Shown: one piece after another, positions 48,631 through 57,800 of the stretch
Position numbering within the stretch: the first letter of the stretch is position 1
Layout: each line of letters starts with the position of its first letter
DNA from: Euglena gracilis
Lineage: Eukaryota; Euglenida; Euglenophyceae; Euglenales
NCBI GenBank assembly: GCA_039621445.1
Contig: CP154956.1
Span: 45,861,291 to 45,925,290 of the forward strand
Reading direction: 5' to 3'
Length of the DNA: 64,000 nucleotides
Made by a program: the position numbers and the translations under genes
Notes under the pieces: model-generated
Databases searched by the model: none
Told to the model about the DNA's origin: nothing
The model's input: only the letters and a program-made list of their open reading frames with translations

Positions 48631-48751
48631 GTGGGTTTCCGCCCACTCCTGTGCTTGTTGCCCCGGTACAGCAGCCACAGCTCCCTTTCAGCCTGTCCGG
48701 CCCAACCTTCAAAACATCATGTTGCTGTGCCTCACTGACACACCAGGCACG

Positions 48752-49505
48752 TCGGGACACCGAGACATCACAAACACAACCCATCGGGACGGCAACTAGC
48801 TCCATGCAGGTTTCTGTCAACCGCACATCTGGGCAGAGACCCGTGTTTAAAAAAAAAAAGAAAAGGAATTAGGGACAACCGCAAACTGCCACCGTCAGTG
48901 AACGTCTCAAACGCTCCCTCCCCTTCCCCCAAACTTGTTCATTAACAACTTCGCATTAACAACTGACTTATGGAGGTTTCAGCGTGTTCCCACTTCCCAT
49001 TCCCACTTCCTGTCAACAAACACAAACTTTTCTCATTTCTAAAACATTTCTGTGCGGGTTTCCACCTGAAAGATCCACAATTCGCCCAAATCATTCATTT
49101 GCCGTGTGTACTGCACCCCCACCACAGCACCATCCACCAAACAAGATAAAAATACAACATGTCTACCCATTCTTGGCAGCTGTGCATGAAGCTTTCTAAC
49201 CTTTCATGCATTCATGAACGCGGAGATCCGCATGCAAACTGTCTTGTGAAAACTTCAAAAAAAAACTTGTGTTCTGTTCCTGTGCCGCCTCAAACAAAAA
49301 TTTTCAGTGTCTTTCTTGGAGATAGTCACGGGTGGGGAAAATCTGTTCAGTTTTGCAGGGCCCAGGTGTTCCAGGTCGTTGTTTCCCAAACCCCCCAAAA
49401 ACAGCCATAAATTTCCAAAATAGGCATTTTGCAAAATGCCCAAAATAGACCCAAAACGGCTCAAAATTTTCAGTTCACATCAACTCCTAAAAATTTCAAG
49501 GGTTA
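48752..49505. other. Single-copy stretch between right arm and telomeric array
   Basis: No partner inside the window. A/C-rich, with short open frames only and no recognised motif. It ends in ATTTCAAGGGTTACTAACCC, where GGGTTA faces the CCCTAA array. Confidence 0.6.
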
Positions 49506-49597
49506 CTAACCCTAACCCTAACCCTAACCCTAACCCTAACCCTAACCCTAACCCTAACCCTAACCCTAACCCTAACCCTAACCCTAACCCTAACCCC
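49506..49597. repeat. Interstitial (CCCTAA)n telomeric array
   Basis: About 15 units of CCCTAA on the plus strand, ending in a degenerate CCCCAAAC. This is the vertebrate-type TTAGGG repeat, used also by diatoms, haptophytes and many protists. The CCCTAA orientation is that of a left chromosome end, with chromosome body to the right and the giant inverted repeat on the outside. Confidence 0.97.
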
Positions 49598-49689
49598 AAA
49601 CAGGTGGGGTCGGCTAAGCGGAAACCCGCGCAACTCAAACGCGAAGGAATTGTGAAAAAATTGGCGCGATTCGCGCCGCCCAAGGCAAA

Positions 49690-50095
49690 ATCAAAAATGT
49701 CCAGGAAACAAAAATGAAGCCCTGGGAATACCCTATCCAACCATGGTTGATATTTTTTCCCGACTCTTCGTGCAGCCCAAGTTAAAGCCACTTTTCGGCC
49801 ATTTTTGGTCCTTTCCTGGGAAACCATTTTGGGCTGGTTATGGGTCAGAAAATCGATGTTTCCAAACTGTCTCGGAAATGAAGCGAAATCAAAGGAAATG
49901 TCCGGCGACCAAAACAAAGCCCTTAGAACGCCCTTTCTAACAGCACATTTCCCTGAAACTCCACGGCTGGCCCAAGTAATGGCCACTTTAAGGCCGTTTC
50001 GCTCGAAATTCTGTACGTTTGGCCTGTTTGAACTCAGCCATTTCGATCCATTTTGGGTTAAAAATCGAAAATATCAAAATAATTTCCAAACTAGT
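49690..50095. repeat. Two degenerate ~200-bp repeats beside the telomeric array
   Basis: ATGTCCAGGAAACAAAAATG at 49696 corresponds to ATGTCCGGCGACCAAAACAA at 49897. GCCCAAGTTAAAGCCACTTT at 49778 corresponds to GCCCAAGTAATGGCCACTTT at 49971. TTTCCAAACT recurs at 49858 and 50082. Looks like a subtelomeric repeat in two diverged copies. Confidence 0.7.
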
Positions 50096-51732
50096 GGTCC
50101 TTAAAGGAATTGGACCTCAAAAAACACAGGACCCTCTTATGGGTAAGCCCAGGACCCTCACCCATAAAAGCCACCAGCTGAACGCCTGGCTCCAGATATG
50201 GCCCATTTTGCACTGCCCTGGGCTGATTTCTGACCACCCCTAGCTTACCAAGATCACACTGCAGGGCGGCATGACAAGTGCTCGGCAGTTTGTTTGATAT
50301 CAAGCAAGGAGCGGATCTCCACAACAGCTCTCGACGTGTGGCTCTAGGCCACCATGCCATGCGTATGGTTACATCTGTGGCTTCCGATCCGCACCGCCCA
50401 GCACTTCTGACACAATAATTCATTTAAAAGGCACGGACTTGGGGGTAATGTGCAGCTTGTGCAAGGCTTCAAAAAACGATCATGTGTCTGACAAACCACG
50501 AAAACGGTTTCAAAGAAGTCCCAGTTGAACTCTTTCTTGACAACCACCGCACCGCCAGCCACAGCCTGCTTCGACAAGAACCCCAAGCATCTGGGCGGTG
50601 AGGTCATGAAACAAGTCATCTGTGGTAGTGGTATTGGACAGGTGCGGCTGAGGCAAGCAGAGATCAGGCAGATGTATGAAACGGAAAGTGGGATGGGCTG
50701 CTGTGCCGCGGCTGCACCAGTGAGGCGGGGGGAGGCGGGGGGGGGGGGGGGGGGGGGGGGCCGCCTCGGCTGGCACCGCCGCTCGGGGGATGGTTCAGGG
50801 GCTCCCAAGCATTTGGTGGCGGACGGCTCGGTCACGCCCAAACACATGAACGTAGCGGTATGTGCTATGTACAGAATGGCGGTGGCAGGAAGAGGAGGCA
50901 GCGGGCAGGGAGAGACATATGTCAGCACAGATCGACCGGCTTGCCGGACCGGTCGATCTGCATCGATTCCAGCCAACTTCCGCAGTCTCAATGGTGGAAC
51001 CCCCAGAGGTGGGTTACCGTGAGGTGCCAACGCGGCCGCCGCGGCAACAGCTGCGGTGGGGCGGCCGCACCAGCCCACGGTGGCGGCCGCGGCCGCACCT
51101 TGCCACGGTGCCACCCCCCATGATCCCTGGCCCTACCCACCTGACTGACTGGGGGACGGCAAGCTTGGGGGACGGCAAGCACCAAGCCCCCAGTAACAAA
51201 TTGTGAAGGGGAGAAACGCTGCCTTCTTCTTCCTGTCCGCCCCTCCCAGCCTCACATCACTCGAGCCGATCAGAACAGAGAACTGAGGGACGTGGTGGCG
51301 GACTTCGTGGCATTCCCCGGCAGCCTGTGGTTTGCTGGGAGGGGGGGGGGGGGCGTTCTGGGTCCTTTTGTTGTCCAGCGCACGGAGACAGACAGATGCC
51401 GCCGTTGTTTTGTGGCGCGCCCAGAACCACCCATCCGTGACCAAAATGGGTCCCTGGCTGTTTGGACCTCCCTCTTGCCAGAGGCCTCCACTGAGTTCTT
51501 TATGCAGAGGCTCCAGGAGGCTCCGGCTATGTCTCCAAAAAAAAACACCATCTCATGGATCTCAGGCGGCCAAACACGCACAAAACATGCAGTTGGCTTG
51601 TCCCTGCAATTGCAATCGCAATCGCAATTGCGCAGAGGGAGTGTCTTTTTTGAATGTCGCAACACCCGGCACCGAAAACATGAGGAATGAAATAAAGATG
51701 AGGCCTGGTGCCCCAGAACCACAGAGGGAAAT
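50096..51732. other. Region downstream of the acyltransferase, no certain gene
   Basis: GC-rich with open frames on both strands (for example RRGEAGGGGGGGG near 50710 and VVADFVAFPGSLWFAG near 51295). No motif or splice chain could be built. Includes a ~25-base G run at 50736-50760. Could hold 3' exons of the acyltransferase or part of a neighbour. Confidence 0.5.
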
Positions 51733-51882
51733 TCAAAGACCGCCTAGCAGATTATGTGACAGGCTTTTGGGTGAGGGACCAAAGCAAAGGCTGCCCGCGA
51801 ACCACTTGCGGGACAGCACCGCCCACTGCAGGAGGGCGCCCCCGGCCACCGTCAGGGCCAAGTACAGCACAAAGAACCACAC
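51733..51882 (-). CDS. Acyltransferase exon J (last helix)
   Basis: Starts after GGCCCCAG. It reads VWFFVLYLALTVAGGALLQW, then AVLSRKWFAGSLCF and further residues to a stop at 51733. One membrane helix, the expected end of the protein. Confidence 0.65.
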   Translation of the reverse strand: MWFFVLYLALTVAGGALLQWAVLSRKWFAGSLCFGPSPKSLSHNLLGGL

Positions 51883-54800
51883 CTGGGGCCAGCGGGGTCC
51901 AGCGACCCCGGCCTCGGGAGAGGCGCCCAGAGAGCGGCCAAGCCCTCCCGACACTGAAAGGCCCTTCTTCTCAGCCAGGCGCGACCGTCGGAAAGCAAAC
52001 TGACTGCTGCAAACCTGGCTTGGCAGAATACAACTTTGAAAACCCTAGATATGTGTTATTAAAAATAAATTATTTTTCGTTCCACGACACCCTTCTCAGC
52101 TACACTCAAATATCTTTGTTGGATTTGGCAAAAACCCAACAAACCCATTTCCGGCAGGCATTAAGACTGTGTGTGAACGGTGTATCATTGGAACCCTCTG
52201 TGCGGGAGTTGTACGGCTGCCAGAAGAAGAGGGACGCGATCACCTTCTTGTACAGCAGCTGGCCGAGGGGCCCGTGCAGCACGAAGATGGGGAAGCTGAT
52301 GGCGCCGAGGTACGTCAGGGGGCCCCACGCCAGGGCCCGGGTGAGGGACGGCTGCTCGGCCCGAGAGGCCCGCGAAGGTGGGTAGGCGGCTGCGTGGGTG
52401 ACGGGGAAACGACATCCAGGGCAGCGGGGGTACATCCGGTGGAAAAGGTGTGTGCACCGCACGGCAAGATCGAAAGCACAGCCAACACCCAGTCATGTTT
52501 GGCTGCAGTGTGCAGCTGCACCGCTTGAACCCTTTCACCCGAAGCCCCACCCAACGAACAAAACACTTGTGCCTCGTGGGCCCCTCCGCAGGTGTGTCCC
52601 GCAGCGTCTGGCGATGGGCGGTCACGAGGAACTGGGTGAACCGTGGCAGGCGGCTCCCCCGGAACAGGGGGCCGGGGGAGCAAGTGGACAATTGGGCAGA
52701 GGAATGGGGTCTAGCCAACCGGGGACCCATTCCGTGGCCCTTCCTCCCGCGGTCCACCTCTGTCCCCTCCCCACCACATGAGCGGGGGCGGCCTGGGGCA
52801 GCGGCAGGAAGAGCAGGCTGCGGGTCAGCGCGTCGTTCAGCCCCAGGACCCCCCACGCCCGGGGGCAGGGCGGCCCCCAGCGGACCAGGCGCATGGCCGG
52901 GCCCAACCCCTACCCCAGCCTCCTGGGAAACCATGTGACCGCCGGTGACGGCGGGGGGGATAAGCCGTAGGGGGTTACTTGCGAGCATGCTCGAATGGCT
53001 TTGGGGGGGGGGGTGCAAGTCCTTTCACACAAATTGTTGGCAGGGCCCCAAAATAACAAAATAACAAAAAATAACAAAAAATAAAAAATAATAAATGTGC
53101 TTGCCGGGAATCCACCCCACAATTGTAGTTGAGATGCTCTGCCGCTGAGCCAGCATGCTGTAAGCATCACAGTGAACACACGCAGGGTCACAGAGAGTCA
53201 AAAGAAAAAAATTCTTGTTTGACGTGTGCCTTGTGGATGAAAACTCCCTCTTGTTGTGCAAGTCCTTTCACCTCCCCCTCACAATGTTATGAAATCCTTT
53301 GTGAACTTGGAAAGGCAAACGTCGGAACTTGTGAAAAACTGCGAAACAAGTATCCATGAAAGAAAGCGGATACTCACAGACCCACCATCGATGCTGGCCG
53401 GATCCAGGGCACAGCTTTTTTTTATAAAAAAATCCCATCTTTCTGCAAGGGGACACCATCCTCTTTGATGCCGAATCCCCATTCCTGTTTTCTGCGGGGA
53501 GGGGGATCACAAACCCAAGCAAACTTTGGGGGGGGTTAAAAAATTTTAGGGGGCCACTCTGGTTGCAGGGCGATCACGGCCGCCATGCCGAGCAGTGGCC
53601 ACAGTGGGGAGGTCTTCAGGCTGCCCCAGAGGCCCGTCTGGTCCTCCTGGGTCTTCTTGTCGGCCTCCGTGTCCAGCATCACGCCGCGGCACGCCACCAC
53701 CCCCAGCAGCATCGAACGGCAGGGACCGGCCCCAGGCTGCCAAATCACAGGGAAGGGGGTGGATTGATATCCGAGGCCTTCTGGAAAATTGCGGAAATTG
53801 CAGAGAAGTTGCAGCTTTGGGAATGTGTACACTTCCGCTAGAGGGACCCAGAAAAATCACGCGATTGTTTTTTCCACAGCAACCTTGGTCTATGTTTTGA
53901 GCTGTAATGCACACTTTTTCCAACAATAATACCCAAAACATGATTTTTGTTGGGACTGTGTGATTGTGATTTTAGAAATATGGAGTTTCTGCCCGGAAAA
54001 AACAAAAATGAGAAAAAATTGGCAAAAAGCTTGGTCTCAGGTAAAATGTCTGGTCCAGGATGCAGAATTTTTGTGAGTCTAAATTATTTCCCAGCAAAAG
54101 TAAGCAAGAAACATAAAAAAAGGCCCAGAAATCTCCAAAATTTTGTCAAACTTTGCACAAAATTTGCACAAATTTGCAACAAAATAACAAACAAAACACC
54201 TAAACCCCCCCGAATAAAAGCCCCCCCCCAATAGGCCCCCCCCCCCCCCCGAATAGAAGCCCCCCCCCCCTCGGTTTTCAACCAAAATTCCGAATGGTGC
54301 CCCCCCCCCCGAATAGTAGCCCCCTCCTGGGGGGGGGGGGGGGGGGGGGTGGGGGGGGGTAAATGCCTAGTATAGACTCCAGTTTTTGCAATACCTCTAA
54401 ATGAGGGTTGGGTGAGTTTACGTTTAATGATCCATCCACAAGAGTAACATTTGCAGCAAATTTGACATGGTTTGGAAAGTAGACCCACAAAGAAATTTCC
54501 TTCGATAATGCTCGGACCACCTGGTTTTCAACCACTTTCCGAATAGTGCCCCCCCCCCCCCCGAATAGAAGGGAGAAAAACAAACGGAGAAACCCAGAAA
54601 TGCCGTCCCACTTGGCAACCTCCAGCCAAGATCGGCCCCAAGGCAAGGCAGAAACGGAAGCCATTCGGAGTATACGGCCAGGCGGCCAGGCGGCCCCTGG
54701 GCTCGAGGAGGGCGTACACCGGGTGGAAGCGGAGGCTGTTCCAGTACGCGATGTTGGGGTGGGTGCGGGCGTTCAGCATCCCCTCCATCACGCGGTGCCA

Positions 54801-57800
54801 GGCGGCTGCTGAGGTCCAAAGGACGCGATGGAGGAAGCTGCGTCTGTTTCGGTGGTAGCCCTGGCCTATCGCGGCAGCAACCAGGAGCAAAAAAAAGGGG
54901 AACCCTGGTCGGAAAATTTCCGGTGGCAGCCAGTTGCCAGCCAACTGCAACCATGCATGTGGCTGAGCGCACTGCGGTTGTTGCATTCATGCCAGACGCC
55001 TTGGGGTGGCGGACTGGGTTGGAGACGAGAAACCTGCACAGGTTGCCCCCCCCCCCCGGGTGTCGACACCTGAACTGGACCTCATAGGCATAAAACAGAC
55101 AACTGCCAAAAAAACAAATCTCTTTTTCGAAGAAAAAATGACCATGGAAACTTTGGGGTTTTACGGAGAACCCTGCAGAAAATATATATCTGTGAGCCCC
55201 AACACTAAAAAATGATGCCCTCATCAATTTTGACTTGGTCCAATGGTTCGTTGCAACGCAGCTAGCCGCGGCCTGCTGCTAGCCCGTCAAGCCGCGGATG
55301 TGTTTACAACCAGGGTAAACCCCCCAGATATAACCCTCCCAAATATGAACCCCCCTGGGGTTTGAAATTTCGCCCAAATATATACAACCCCGCCCTCCGT
55401 GGAAACTCTGACAGGTGCTGTGTGAGCGGCGCGAGACAGAAAGAAATCAAAATCCTATGAGTTTCATCATTTCACAAAATTGGAGGTCATGATCGACACA
55501 TTTGTCCAAAAAAAAAATGGTCATCCACTGGAATTTTGCTTAAAAGATGGTGAAGTTCGGGCAAAAAAAATGGAAGTCTGATATTCCTGCCCAAATACCC
55601 CCCTCAGGGTCTTGAAATTTCCAAATATGAAGCTGGGGGGGTAATATTGGGGAAGGGGTTATGTTCAGCATCATTGGTGGTTGCAATGTTGTATCTGGCG
55701 CAGCTCCTCACACAGAAAGCCTTTGGTTAAGGCATCTGCAGGCTGTTGACTGATTTTCATCCCAAATGCAAGTTGGGTTGAATGGTCAGGCGTTAAAAAA
55801 GGCCATAGCAAGGTTGATACCTGTTTCAACGAGGAAAGTGCTTTCACCCCCGACAGAAGCCTGCGCTCCACACGCCGAGGTCGTAAGAGTAGGCGAGGCG
55901 GGGGAGGAGGAGGATCACACTGAGCAGTGCCCCAGCTTGGAGGCAGGTCGGCCACCCAAAATGGCATTTTTGGTCATTTGGGGCACTTTGGGATTGGGGA
56001 TCAAAGTTATTTGCCCCACCGCTTTGCACCGGGTCGAAAATCAGTCACCCAGACCGCGCTACTGTTTGGGGGGATGCCCCTCCACACCCCCCCCTCCTGG
56101 ACCAGAGGGGGGGTCCGACCCACCCCTACCTTCACTTATGTCGAACCCTGTCTGCGGTCCTTTGTTTCCTGAGTCTCAGAAATGTTCACCCCCAAGGACT
56201 GGTTCGTTTTCGTTGCTCCCGGTGTGCAGGGGCTGGGCACTGCAAAGGAGCACTTTTGGGCAAAAATTTTTTTTCGTCAAAAATGCAGGAAAAAAATCGG
56301 CGCAAAGGACCAAAAAGAAAATTTTGACCTTGGGGGGGGGTCCCAGGGTCCTCCCGGGGGTTGGTCCGGACCCCCTGGCAGGTGGGGGGGGGGTCCGAAC
56401 CCTTCCCTCTGACCCAGGAGGGGGGCACAAACCCCCCCTCCTCCACCCAGACACCCTCCTTATATCGAACCCTGACCACAGAGTGTGAAACCCATCCATG
56501 TGGCCCCCAAAACAAAGTTTATGCCACCTTGGCTTGGCTGGGGCCCAGGATTGGAATGGAGTGTCGCAAATGTCACGAGCATATTCTGGAAATGTGTTTG
56601 CCGCCTCCGAAAGTGACTCTCCGACCTCGTGACTGGGCAATGAACCCACACCTCCCTCATACCACGACCATAGCAGGCCGTCAGGACGGCGGATGGCACC
56701 GTGCAGCAGCCAGATCACAGTCATATCCACCCCAGGGGGCCATGCTGGGTGTGGGTTGTGAGTCCTGGAAAAGACCCTTGGAGCCATCCTGAGGGCCGGG
56801 GGAGGGCCGACCTGACTGGGCGAGGCCTTTCTTGCTGAGCTTGGCGATGGCCCCGATGGCGGACGGCATGGCCACCATCGCAAAGGACGCAGGCAGCCTC
56901 CCAGGGGTGCCCCAGAGGGTTTGGGCCGACACTGCCAGTGGTACCTCGCATTTGGCATTGGCGACCGGTGGAAAAGGCAGACAGGCCCAGCGCATTGTGC
57001 ACACCTACCCACACAAAAAACTCAGCCGCAACCAGGCTGAATTTGGCCAACCCGGGGGGGGGGGGTCGGTGGGTGCCTCCTGCCTGGTCGTGGGCTAAAA
57101 AATGCCCCAAAAATGGCTTCTCGCACCTTTCAGGGCTTGAAGTGCCTTGGCCATGTGCCTTACCCCCCCCCTTTGGTTGCACTATGGCTTCTCATCTGTT
57201 TATGGTCGGCACTAACTTTGTTTATGGCCCAGTTTGTGTTGTGAGTGGCCAGGAACCCACCCCTTACAACGGTGCTCTTGTGTTGCTCCCCCTGGCAGGG
57301 TGAACAACTCTGGTGCAATTCCAGTGTCTTACTCCCCCCTGTGAGCACTTACCCCTCATGCCTTCCTCCCCCCCCCCCGCAGGTTGGACCTGGGTGCCTT
57401 GGAGTGGGGGAGTGCCTGCCCAGGCAGGCACCCCCCCCCCGCCTCGGGTGGGGTCGGCCTCGCCTTAAAATCCATTCTGGCTGCGACGCATTGCGTGCCA
57501 AAATCGGGTGTCACCGTTGCCCTCTCCTGTCACACCCTCAAGGTCCCTGGCCGCGGGAGGCTGGGCATGGCGGACAAGAACCATGTGGGGGCGTTCCACA
57601 CTTCCGCGTGCAGTGGGAACCACGACTGGGCGCGTGCCATTGCTTTGCGATCCGGCTTTTTTTGTCAAATGAACACTGCGGAAGCGCAAGTATCCCCTTG
57701 TAGAGAATAGGGGGGCGAAAGGGATCCCCGAAAAAGCGACATATGAAAAAACCAAAAAAAGAAAAAACGCTACACAATACGCACGCACACACACATATAA

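Larger units (their letters stand above)
25308..48751 (-). repeat. Right arm of giant inverted repeat
   Basis: Reverse-complement copy of 1-23572, carrying the same gene, transposons and satellites in opposite orientation. Homopolymer and microsatellite lengths differ from the left arm. The pairing reaches the first base of the window, so the repeat may continue to the right of 48751 if the sequence left of the window were known. Confidence 0.97.

Noticed and set aside
1-48751. Interpretation as a CRISPR array, prophage or integron because of repeated units
   Set aside because: Repeats are satellites and TIR elements in an intron-rich eukaryotic context; no spacers of CRISPR form and no phage or integrase genes.
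49436-49986. Open frames with Pro-Asn or Leu-Gly repeats
   Set aside because: Translation of the CCCTAA telomeric array.
50344-51114. 256-codon minus-strand frame, Pro/Ala rich
   Set aside because: Opposes an equally open plus-strand frame and crosses a 25-base G run; GC-rich sequence gives long frames by chance.
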